Part shown: positions 25,988 through 34,002 of the stretch, in pieces
How positions within the stretch are numbered: position 1 is the stretch's first letter
How the letters are laid out: each line of letters opens with the position of its first letter
Assembly (NCBI GenBank): GCA_903872345.1
Contig: CAIQKM010000159.1
Location: 1 to 64,000 of the forward strand
DNA from: an uncultured Verrucomicrobia subdivision 3 bacterium
GTDB taxonomy: Bacteria > Verrucomicrobiota > Verrucomicrobiia > Limisphaerales > UBA11358
Length of the DNA: 64,000 nt
Direction of reading: 5' to 3'
Position numbers and translations under genes: made by a program
Notes under the pieces: model-generated
Told to the model about the DNA's origin: nothing
Databases searched by the model: none
Seen by the model: only the letters and a program-made list of their open reading frames with translations

Positions 25988-27009
25988 GTTCGGATAGATT
26001 CAACAATTCCCGTCCGGGCTAGTTGGGGTGTCCGGGAATTGGCCGACAACCGGTTCAGAAACGGTGTCAGGCGCTTCCAAGTCACATCCACGGTCAAACC
26101 GGTGAGACAGCGGGGTTCGGAAAAATGACAGTAATCCGAGCAAGGCCGGTAGGGACAGGCCGGACCCTCGACAAATTCCGCCAGCGGGTGGAGGGGCAGA
26201 AACCATTCCGGAAGCGACGGTCCGAAGAGGGTGAAGGTGGGTAGCCCGATGATGGCGGCCAGATGTCCCGGTCCAGAACAATTGCCGATGAAGGCGTCGC
26301 CGGTATCAAGCTGATTGCATAAACTGGCGACCGAGTCCGGCGCGCTGGCCGTTTCCCCGGCCTGCTGCCACCAATTTAACTGATTGGCGTCGCATAGAAC
26401 CTGCACGGTTTGTCCGCTTGCCCGCAGCCGGTTCACGAGGATGCGGTAATTTTCCAAAGGCCAGACCCGGGCGGAGAGGCGTGCCCCGCTGTGAACGATC
26501 AGCCGGCCCCGAGGTGTCCTTTGGGCGAGCGGCAAGGTCTCACGGCCAGGCAGAGGAATGCCCAGTTCAACACCCAGCTTCCGCCAGAATTCGTAACGGT
26601 GTTCGGTGGCCGGGGGTTTGGGCAGCGGGTCGGTCAGGAACCGGCGGCTGCCGGCTCGGGGAAACCCCAAGCGCCGGGTTATTTCCCCCAGCTTAAGCAA
26701 GAGATGATCGCGGGGGTCCCAGCGGGCGGATGCGCCGGCGTCAAACCGTTCGGCGGCGATGCGGGTGCGCAATTTCAACATTTCGCCCAGGGGCCATTTC
26801 CAGACGTGATATTTATTGTGAAATACCGTCCAGGGAGCGTCAAAGGGAATAACCGTTACCCCCGGCCAGAAGCGCGGCTGCAGATCCAGCGCAAAGGGTT
26901 TGGCCAGCAAAGTGACCGAATAATGTTTTGTGGCCGCTTGAATAAGCGGTGTGGCGATAACCAGATCCCCCACTCCCCAGAGTTCAACAATCAGCAACTT
27001 CGGTTTCAC
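25984..27009 (-). CDS. Glycosyltransferase family 9 (heptosyltransferase-like)
   Basis: The GT-B protein begins VVKPKLLIVELWGVGDLVIATPLIQ, the usual N-terminal Rossmann start of ADP-heptose:LPS transferases. It carries HSGARLSARVWPLENYRIL and the C-terminal nucleotide-sugar region FIGNCSGPGHLAAIIGLPTFTLFGP (about residues 240-264). The C-terminus has several cysteines (CPYRPCSDYC, RCL) also seen in other GT9 proteins. A GTG at 27009 overlapping the upstream stop (GTGA) is preferred; the longer frame to 27117 would run 112 nt into the previous gene. The product is about 341 aa. Confidence 0.85.
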   Translation of the reverse strand: MKPKLLIVELWGVGDLVIATPLIQAATKHYSVTLLAKPFALDLQPRFWPGVTVIPFDAPWTVFHNKYHVWKWPLGEMLKLRTRIAAERFDAGASARWDPRDHLLLKLGEITRRLGFPRAGSRRFLTDPLPKPPATEHRYEFWRKLGVELGIPLPGRETLPLAQRTPRGRLIVHSGARLSARVWPLENYRILVNRLRASGQTVQVLCDANQLNWWQQAGETASAPDSVASLCNQLDTGDAFIGNCSGPGHLAAIIGLPTFTLFGPSLPEWFLPLHPLAEFVEGPACPYRPCSDYCHFSEPRCLTGLTVDVTWKRLTPFLNRLSANSRTPQLARTGIVESIRT

Positions 27010-28592
27010 GACGGATGGGCGGATGATAACGGCGCAGCGGCCGTCAATGGGCGCTTGAATTTGATGGGCTGGTGGTATTCGTTCGGGTTCAGCTGGTTCA
27101 CCGGCCGCAGCCGGCATACGCCGTTGTTAAAGGCGATGCTCAGTCCTATATAAGCTGAAAACAGGTAGATATCCCCCTGCAGCGCTCCAAAGACGGTGAA
27201 GAAGATGAGGCATTTCACCAGAAAGGCGACCAGCAGGAAACGATTTAAAATCAGCAGCGCCGGAATGCCGGATTTATAGTTTCGTAAGAGCACCCAAAAG
27301 CCGGCACCTAGAAACCAAAGGAAAGCAATTGTGCCCCAGACACCAAACGGCAGGATCACCGATAGGGGGCCATTGTGAAAGTCGGATGACAAGGAGAGCG
27401 ATTGCTGGGTGCTATCCACCTGTTTACTCATACTCAGGGAGCCATTGTCCATCATTTCAGAAAATGTTTCCGGCGTAATAGCATATCCCTTTCCGAGCAG
27501 CAGATGGTGGGGGACCTCTGGCAGCAGAGAAGTCCACAAATCTATCCGCCAGTCCGAACTGGCCTTGGCTTCGGCCACCGCTTCGGGATTAAACTCCAAA
27601 GGCAGGAAATAAAGTCCGCGCTGAATGACGAACGGGAGTTTGTGGGCCAGCGGCACCACGGCCAGGGAGAGCAAGGCCCCGGCCAAAATAAAAATGAAAA
27701 CCAGCGGGGAACGGTGAAGCCGCTCCATGAAAAAAAGCAGGGCAAAGAGGGCGACGGCCTGCAAGATGAATGAGCGGTAGCCGCCCATGCCGATTAAAAC
27801 AAAGGATACCAGGAACAACAGGATGCGGCTGAGCCGGCCGGTCAGAAAAATCCCCCGGATGCCATAGCGGGCCAACATCCACATATAAAATGAGATGGCG
27901 GCAAAACTGACGCCCGACAGGCGGCTGACCCCCAGTTCGAGATTGTCGTAATTTCCCATGTCATCCATGCCGGCACTGCTGGCCGGAATAATCATATAGA
28001 TAAACCGCAGGCCATTGGGGGTGATGGCCGCCAGATCGGAAAGGGCGGAAGGGAGGCAGCTTAACAGAAACAACCCCATATAAAAGTCTGCTTTTTCCGG
28101 TGGTATTTGCCGGGCAGTGAGGGCAAAGAAACAGGCAATTCCTGCGAATAGAAATGCATATTTTTTGCCGCCATATACATCACTGCCCAAGGCATGAAAT
28201 CCCATGCCGCCCGTCAATTCGGCCGTGAAAAACGCCACCAAGACGAGGATGACCAAAGGCGCGGACACCTGCGGTACGGAGATAAACCGCTTTTGCTGGC
28301 CGGTCGAACGTTCAATCATTGAAATTCCCAAGCTGAGGAACAGCATGATCATCCACAAGGGAGGAGCACCTTTGAAAAAGAACAAATTAACGGGGGTCAG
28401 CAGGGAAAACACCATCATCGGGTAGTGCCAGCGCATTAAAAGCGGAAAGACGAGCAGAAAGGCCATCGCTAAAAGCAAAAACGCGGTGGTATAATCCAAG
28501 GGCCGGGCCAGCAGGTAAGCGAGCAATGCCGCCATGGCCGCACATATGCCAAACGGCATGAACGGACGGAGCAAGGCCAGCACTTCTCTCAT
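27006..28592 (-). CDS. Wzy/O-antigen-ligase-like polytopic membrane protein, paralogue 2
   Basis: The 528-aa protein has about twelve hydrophobic segments and no soluble domain. Shared with the gene upstream are G-S-D-V-Y-G-G-K-K-Y-A-F, LGVSRLSGVSFAA, G-G-Y-R-S and a large loop motif SSDFHNGPLSVxxPFGVWG (about residues 385-403). The last resembles the His-containing H-N motif of Wzy polymerases and WaaL ligases. The likely role is polymerisation or ligation of lipid-linked glycan at the outer face of the inner membrane. It overlaps the GT9 gene by GTGA. Confidence 0.65.
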   Translation of the reverse strand: MREVLALLRPFMPFGICAAMAALLAYLLARPLDYTTAFLLLAMAFLLVFPLLMRWHYPMMVFSLLTPVNLFFFKGAPPLWMIMLFLSLGISMIERSTGQQKRFISVPQVSAPLVILVLVAFFTAELTGGMGFHALGSDVYGGKKYAFLFAGIACFFALTARQIPPEKADFYMGLFLLSCLPSALSDLAAITPNGLRFIYMIIPASSAGMDDMGNYDNLELGVSRLSGVSFAAISFYMWMLARYGIRGIFLTGRLSRILLFLVSFVLIGMGGYRSFILQAVALFALLFFMERLHRSPLVFIFILAGALLSLAVVPLAHKLPFVIQRGLYFLPLEFNPEAVAEAKASSDWRIDLWTSLLPEVPHHLLLGKGYAITPETFSEMMDNGSLSMSKQVDSTQQSLSLSSDFHNGPLSVILPFGVWGTIAFLWFLGAGFWVLLRNYKSGIPALLILNRFLLVAFLVKCLIFFTVFGALQGDIYLFSAYIGLSIAFNNGVCRLRPVNQLNPNEYHQPIKFKRPLTAAAPLSSAHPS

Positions 28593-28745
28593 AATGTTAA
28601 ATCAGCTACTACTTAATGCCCTATGTGGTTGGTTGTGACTCTAAAAGGACCAACCAGGCTGCTTTGATTTTTTATTAAAAGTGCCCGCTGATCGAGACAT
28701 TTCAGTGATGGTTTTCAAGTCGGGAAAATGGTAATGGTGAAATTT

Positions 28746-30356
28746 TCATCCTTGTGGCTGACGGGCCAGTACCGGCCGCGGACGCAACAACATCCGGCTA
28801 GGCGGCGGGTTGGTGACGACGGGTTGTGGCAGCGGCTGGCCACCGGCTTTGGCAACCCCGTAATTCAGGGCTATGCTTAAACCAATAAAGCTGAGGAATG
28901 TCCCCAAGTCGCCTTGAAAAGCGCCAAATACGGTCATAAAAATCAAGAATTTGGAAACAAAGATGGCCAGCAAATACCGATTGGTTTTTTTTAATTCCAG
29001 CCGGCCATAACGGTAATTGCGGTACAGGATCCAAGTGCCCACCCCCATGATCCAGATGAACGCAAACACGCCCCAAACACCAAATGGAATGATCACGGAT
29101 AGCGGGCCGTTGTGGAAATCGCTCGACAAGGCGAGGTTGTCGTTCTCCCCGCCCAAGCCGCTGCTGGCGGCCGCGCTTTGAATATTTGACCAATCTTCCA
29201 AGCTGATCGCATAGCCTTTGCCCACAAAGAAATATTTGGGAATCTGTTCCGCCATGCCCGTCCACAGCTTAATACGCCAGTCGCTGCTGGCCTCGGCGGA
29301 AGCGATGGCCTCCTGGTTGAAATCCAGCGGCAGAAAGGAAAGGCCGCGCTGCATGACGAACGGCAGCCGGGAGGCAAAGGGGATGACCAAGCCCACCGCC
29401 ACCACCCCCAATAGAAGGAAAATAAACATCAAGGGTGACCGATGCATTTTCTCCATGAAAAACAGAATGAGGAAGACGCCCAAGGCCAGCATGATCAAAC
29501 TGCGATATCCCCCCAATCCGATCATTACAAAGGCCAGGCCAAACAGTCCCACCCGCCAGATTTTGCCGGTCATAAAGATTCCCCGGACTCCGTAAAATGC
29601 CAGCATCCACAGATAGAATATGGAGGCGGCAAAACTAACGCCAGATAGCCGGCTTACCCCCAGTTCAAGGCTTTCATAGTTGCCCAAGCTGTCCACCCCG
29701 GCACCCGAAGGGGGAATAAATAAATAAATAAACCGGAGACCATTGGGCACCAGGGGCACCAAGTCGCTGACGGCGCAGAGCACTCCGCCCAGCAGGTACA
29801 TGCTGACATATAGAGTGGCTTTTTCCGCCGGGATGGGACGAGCGGTAAAGGCAAAGTATCCAATGATTCCTACGATGAGGAATGCGTATTTTTTACCGCC
29901 ATAAACATCAGAACCTAAAGACTTTAACCCGAAACCGCCGGTAACTTCGGCTGTAAAAAAGACAATCGCCACCAAGGCTACCAGCGGCACGGTCATTTCC
30001 GGTACCGAGATAAAGTGAGATCGCCGACTCAAAATACGGTCAAAAATGGAGATGCTCAGGCTGACCATGATCATGACCATGCCGATGGAAGGATTGGTTT
30101 TTACGAAAAACAGGTTGATCGGCAGGTTGTAACACAGAAACAGCAACGGATGGTGAAAACGGGCGATGATCGGGAAGATCAAGATGATCACGATCATGGA
30201 ATAAAACGCGGCCGCTGAGTAATCCAGCGGCTTTGTCAGCATATAGCCGATGATCGCCGCCAAGGGAATACACACAGCGTAGGTAATTATCGACCTAACC
30301 AGCGCATTAATATTATTCATTAATCGAGCTTGCTGAAGGAGCTCAGAAACCTTCAT
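28746..30356 (-). CDS. Wzy/O-antigen-ligase-like polytopic membrane protein, paralogue 1
   Basis: The 536-aa protein is clearly homologous along its whole length to the next gene (27006-28592). It shares GSDVYGGKKYAF, LGVSRLSGVSFAA, QRGLSFLPLDFN and SSDFHNGPLSVIIPFGVWG. The ATG at 30356 (MKVSELLQQ) is preferred to 30416 since the first membrane helix follows. The C-terminus is a Pro/Arg-rich tail. The pair arose by tandem duplication and is separated by 153 nt containing a small inverted repeat (tggttggt/accaacca near 28629-28658). Confidence 0.65.
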   Translation of the reverse strand: MKVSELLQQARLMNNINALVRSIITYAVCIPLAAIIGYMLTKPLDYSAAAFYSMIVIILIFPIIARFHHPLLFLCYNLPINLFFVKTNPSIGMVMIMVSLSISIFDRILSRRSHFISVPEMTVPLVALVAIVFFTAEVTGGFGLKSLGSDVYGGKKYAFLIVGIIGYFAFTARPIPAEKATLYVSMYLLGGVLCAVSDLVPLVPNGLRFIYLFIPPSGAGVDSLGNYESLELGVSRLSGVSFAASIFYLWMLAFYGVRGIFMTGKIWRVGLFGLAFVMIGLGGYRSLIMLALGVFLILFFMEKMHRSPLMFIFLLLGVVAVGLVIPFASRLPFVMQRGLSFLPLDFNQEAIASAEASSDWRIKLWTGMAEQIPKYFFVGKGYAISLEDWSNIQSAAASSGLGGENDNLALSSDFHNGPLSVIIPFGVWGVFAFIWIMGVGTWILYRNYRYGRLELKKTNRYLLAIFVSKFLIFMTVFGAFQGDLGTFLSFIGLSIALNYGVAKAGGQPLPQPVVTNPPPSRMLLRPRPVLARQPQG

Positions 30357-30545
30357 GGCACAATTGTAACCGCTCGTTCTAATTGTCGCAATTAGAATTC
30401 CGGCCTCCAGCAACATTAAATCCTACTTTAGTTGCATCCGCGACTCAATCTTTTATGGACAAATTTACCCAACGGATTTACTTAACTGCTCCGATCTCAA
30501 TCAATGCGCGTTGCCGATACCAGCCGGAGGGTTCCGGCCGGTGTT

Positions 30546-31415
30546 TCAGAGCCGGAGTTTGTCCATTTCAAAGGGCCGGCACACCAGCCCGGCGGCCGCG
30601 TTGGGCGAAAAATCCGGGGCCGGATTCTGGTACATCAGGCTCACCAGACTGTCGCTGCGAAAATTCAGCCGCAGCCCGGCAGTTTCCGCCCCCTTTAATC
30701 CGGCCCAGACCAGCCGCCAGGGCAGGGGGATGAACTTCGGGTTCCGGCCCAGCCCGCGGGCGATTTGTTGGAGCAGTTTTTTGAACGGCCAGGGCTGGTC
30801 GTTGGCCGCCGTGATGAGTCGCGGTTCGGGCGTGAGCGTTTCCGCCGCATATTTTTCGGCAAAGGCGCCCAGCTCCGCTTCATGCACCAGATACTGAATC
30901 TGCGAGCCATCGCCAATCATGGGAATAATGTTTGATTTTTGAATTTGCGCCGCAAGTTTGCCAAACATGCCGCCCGGACCGCTGCCATAAACCAGCCCTG
31001 GCCGGATCACCAGGGCGTCATGCTTTTGGGCCGACTGCTCGATTTCCAGCTTCGCCCGCCCATAAAGTGAGCGGCAGCCCTCGTAGGCGCTGATGGTGGA
31101 AATGCAAATGATCCGGCGGACCCCGGCCGCGCGCGCGGCCTGAAACAGTTTTTCCGTGCCCGCCACGTTGACTGCCTGCAGCTCCGCCCATTTGAGCGGT
31201 TTAAAATCATACGCGCAATGCACCAGCGCGGTGACGCCCGCCAGCGCGGCGGCGGAAATGTCCCCGCCCAGGTGAAACGTCACCGCGCGGGTGCCTGGCT
31301 TCGGCTGGCGCGTCAGCTCCAGCACGTCCCAGCCGCGGGCAATAAAATGTTGCTTCAAGCAGCCGCCAACATAGCCGTTGCTGCCGGTGATGGCACAGAG
31401 TGGTTTTGCGTTCAT
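30546..31415 (-). CDS. NAD-dependent epimerase/dehydratase (extended SDR)
   Basis: The N-terminal Rossmann motif ITGSNGYVGG (about residues 9-18) binds NAD(P). The catalytic region has S-T-I-S-A-Y and S-L-Y-G-R-A-K (Tyr and Lys of the Y-x-x-x-K site, about 117-122), then VIRPGLVYGSG. At 289 aa it is somewhat short for a nucleotide-sugar epimerase but intact. It overlaps the GMC oxidoreductase gene by 4 nt and is part of the polysaccharide operon. The substrate is unknown; an oxidised sugar is likely, given the oxidoreductase next to it. Confidence 0.85.
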   Translation of the reverse strand: MNAKPLCAITGSNGYVGGCLKQHFIARGWDVLELTRQPKPGTRAVTFHLGGDISAAALAGVTALVHCAYDFKPLKWAELQAVNVAGTEKLFQAARAAGVRRIICISTISAYEGCRSLYGRAKLEIEQSAQKHDALVIRPGLVYGSGPGGMFGKLAAQIQKSNIIPMIGDGSQIQYLVHEAELGAFAEKYAAETLTPEPRLITAANDQPWPFKKLLQQIARGLGRNPKFIPLPWRLVWAGLKGAETAGLRLNFRSDSLVSLMYQNPAPDFSPNAAAGLVCRPFEMDKLRL

Positions 31416-33004
31416 GCAGAGGATTCCCAGCCAATGCGATGGGCGTTGGCCATGGCGGAAAAAGTAATGGTCGTGGCCGGAATGCTGGGCAGAACCGAGG
31501 CATCCACCAGATGAATATGCTGCCAGCCGGGCAACCGCCCCTGCCGGTCGGTTTCCAGTTCGCCGGGGGTGTCGCGCATGGGAAAGGATCCACCGTTGTG
31601 AAATCCCCGTCCGGGCCCGGCAATCTGCAACATCGGCGGCAGCGCCACGCCGCCCAAGGCGCGGGTTTGACGCAACAGTTCGCGCAACACCCGCTTGATG
31701 GCCGGACGCGGATTTGGTCCCGGCAAGACTTGCAGGTCCAGCCGGTCCCGGTCGCCCTCCCGCCGCAGGGTCATCCCAATGGAACGCGATTCGTCCGAAT
31801 GCAGGTAACCTTGGAACACCAGCATTCGTTCCTCCATCCCGCGCGCCACCCGCTCCAGCGGCCCGGCCAGCGGTCCAAACGTTTTGCGCAGCGCCTGGCC
31901 GATGATGTCGCTGTAACTGTAAACTTGCAAATGTACCGTGTGCGGACTAATTTCCGGCCGCTGCAGTTCAATGAACGCTTGGCTCAGCGTGTAAAGCGGT
32001 TCCCGGGCTACCCGCCCCGCCCCCTTGGCCAGCAGCAGCGGGAACAGAAAATACTGGCTGTCGCGTAAGATCACGGACCGGTCATAAGCAGCGCGGGAAC
32101 GCAGCACAATCTGCGCCGTCGGCATCACCCCGGCCGCCAGATACACCCGGCTCACCGGCAAGTTCAGCGCCTCTCCGTTGACCATGTCTCGCGCTTCCAC
32201 GGCGGCTCCCGCCGGCGCGTCGTTCACGCGGGTCACCACCACGCCCTTGCGCAGCGTGAACAGGGGATTGCGTTGCAGTTCCCGAACCGTGTTCGCACTG
32301 TTGTAAATCGCCCCATACGGACAGCCGTACATGCATAATCCGCAATAATTGCAGCCCGCGCCGCGTTCGCCGGCCTGCACCCGCACCGCCACGCGGGAAC
32401 GCCCGAACCGCCAGCCCCGTGCGCGCAGCGCCGTCCGGCGACGCTGGAGATTGCCCAGTAATATCTCCGCCTGCCGACTCGGCCGCAGCACCGAAAAATC
32501 CTCGCCGGGCAGCGGAAACCATTCCGCCAGATCATCCACTTGGGCGGACAGCCCCGTAAACCGCGCCACCGCCCGGTAATGCTCCGCCAGCTCCCGGTTT
32601 TTCACCGGCCAGCCCGCCATGTCCTCATCCCGGTAGGGCAACATGGCCGAACCCCAGACGTTGCTTAACCCGCCCAAGGCCAGCGAAGGTTTCAACTCCG
32701 CACCCTGGCTGGACCACGGAATCCACTTCTGCGTGTCGCGATAGGGAAAATCCGAACCAAACAGCAGTTTTAGCGGCACCCCGCCCGCCCCGGCATCCAT
32801 GCCGGCTTTGATCTGCGCCAGCCCGGCCACCGACCATTCGGCCGGTTGCTGTCCCGCCATGGTTGCGACCAGCGCCGCCCGTTCCGGCTCCAGTTCCAGC
32901 CCCGCATCCAGCATCAACACCTGCCGGCCACGCGCCAACAAGCCCGTTGCGCACGCGATGCCCGCCGGACCGGATCCGATGACACAATGGATATCCCTCT
33001 GCAT
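31412..33004 (-). CDS. GMC-type FAD-dependent oxidoreductase with a cysteine cluster
   Basis: The 530-aa protein begins with the FAD-binding motif IGSGPAGIACATGLL (about residues 8-22) and ends with the GMC C-terminal signature (HLVDASVLPSIPATTITFSAMANAHRIG, given from about 495). In the middle lies a C-x2-C-x2-C-x3-C-P cluster (CNYCGLCMYGCPYGA, about 228-242), like a ferredoxin 4Fe-4S site, as in some GMC dehydrogenases. There is no signal peptide. It is the first gene of the leftward polysaccharide operon and may oxidise a sugar or polyol for the SDR it overlaps. It could instead be an unrelated alcohol dehydrogenase. Confidence 0.82.
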   Translation of the reverse strand: MQRDIHCVIGSGPAGIACATGLLARGRQVLMLDAGLELEPERAALVATMAGQQPAEWSVAGLAQIKAGMDAGAGGVPLKLLFGSDFPYRDTQKWIPWSSQGAELKPSLALGGLSNVWGSAMLPYRDEDMAGWPVKNRELAEHYRAVARFTGLSAQVDDLAEWFPLPGEDFSVLRPSRQAEILLGNLQRRRTALRARGWRFGRSRVAVRVQAGERGAGCNYCGLCMYGCPYGAIYNSANTVRELQRNPLFTLRKGVVVTRVNDAPAGAAVEARDMVNGEALNLPVSRVYLAAGVMPTAQIVLRSRAAYDRSVILRDSQYFLFPLLLAKGAGRVAREPLYTLSQAFIELQRPEISPHTVHLQVYSYSDIIGQALRKTFGPLAGPLERVARGMEERMLVFQGYLHSDESRSIGMTLRREGDRDRLDLQVLPGPNPRPAIKRVLRELLRQTRALGGVALPPMLQIAGPGRGFHNGGSFPMRDTPGELETDRQGRLPGWQHIHLVDASVLPSIPATTITFSAMANAHRIGWESSA

Positions 33005-33340
33005 GATGACGGATAGATGAAAGCAAACTTTGGCAATATCTCAAGGTGATTTTCGCGCCATTAAAGGAAAATAAAGGAATCGAAATTTCTATGCCTGAAG
33101 AATTGGTCGAGCCATTTTGGATTCGTCTACTTTGGTTTAAAACCAATTTTTTGGAAGGCATGTTTCCTTCGTCATGCTGCTGATTTTTTCCATAATCGCC
33201 TCTTTTTTGCGGTTGTCCTGATTGAAAAACCGGCGGATCGCATACGGTATAGAATCCGGGATATACGAGGCTGGCTAAATCCTGATATGTGCTTCGTCTG
33301 CAAACATCCACCTTGCTTTATTAATTAGGAACCATCTTGA
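33005..33340. other. Intergenic region upstream of the polysaccharide operon
   Basis: The 336 nt are AT-richer than the flanks and hold no recognisable gene or repeat. The leftward operon promoter presumably lies here, but no clear -35/-10 pair could be assigned. Confidence 0.5.
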
Positions 33341-33868
33341 CTATGAGCTTGGCTGCGTCTCCAGATTCGGACCAAGTGTAGTGCCAGCCGGATCCCAATA
33401 ACGGATGGCGCGGATGGTGCCGGCCGGAGTCAGCTCCAGGATGGTGATTTTTTCCGGCTGGTGCGGGAAGGGGGCGAGCAGGGTGGGGGGTTCCGCCAGA
33501 ACGATGCGGTGGGGGTATTTGCGCATTTTGGGCAGGGCGAATAGCCGTGCCACGGCGGGCATGGTGTGGATATCCAGCACATAGACGGACCCATGCTGTT
33601 CCAGCCAGCCGGGACCGAGGTCGGCGAATTTATGATTGGCCAGTTTGCCGGCATTCATGTCGAAGCCCACCAGCAAAAAATGCTGGCCGGGGGTAAACTT
33701 GAATTCCTTGCCAAACTGGTCCTTGGCGGCGAAGGGCGGCACGGCCCCGCCCACCGCGAGCGGATCGGCCCAGGCCGGGGCGGCACAACCGATCAGGATG
33801 AAAATGGCGGCCAGCCCGCGCCGGCAGGCGGCAACGGGAAAGGTTCGGCGGATGATCGCCTGGAATTG
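33341..33868 (-). CDS. Secreted thioredoxin-fold-like protein lacking catalytic cysteines
   Basis: The start at 33868 (MQFQAIIRR) is chosen because a signal peptide follows, ending near AWA. The mature part reads PPFAAKDQFGKEFKFTPGQHFLLVGFDM, close to the strand-loop-strand opening of redoxin/AhpC-TSA domains, but there is no C-x-x-C or peroxidatic Cys. The later part (VYVLDIHTMPAVARLFALPKMRKYPHRIVLAE) fits the same fold. The family is not known to me. It is divergent from the DUF6067-like hydrolase gene, 134 nt away. In-frame alternatives at 33919 would put charged residues before the signal. Confidence 0.6.
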   Translation of the reverse strand, partial: QFQAIIRRTFPVAACRRGLAAIFILIGCAAPAWADPLAVGGAVPPFAAKDQFGKEFKFTPGQHFLLVGFDMNAGKLANHKFADLGPGWLEQHGSVYVLDIHTMPAVARLFALPKMRKYPHRIVLAEPPTLLAPFPHQPEKITILELTPAGTIRAIRYWDPAGTTLGPNLETQPSS

Positions 33869-34002
33869 CATACGGTGTACCATAGCATGAATGGCGTGGT
33901 CGCAAAGCGGAATGCGCACTTTGGAATCCGCAAAAAACGGCGGTTCTCCCCCGAATGTGGGATTTTACAACCTTCCCCGATCTTCCAAGCTGTTAACCAA
34001 TA

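Noticed and set aside
32625-33311. 228-aa frame on the minus strand upstream of the GMC gene
   Set aside because: It lies partly over the GMC oxidoreductase in another frame; the upstream part is AT-rich non-coding DNA.
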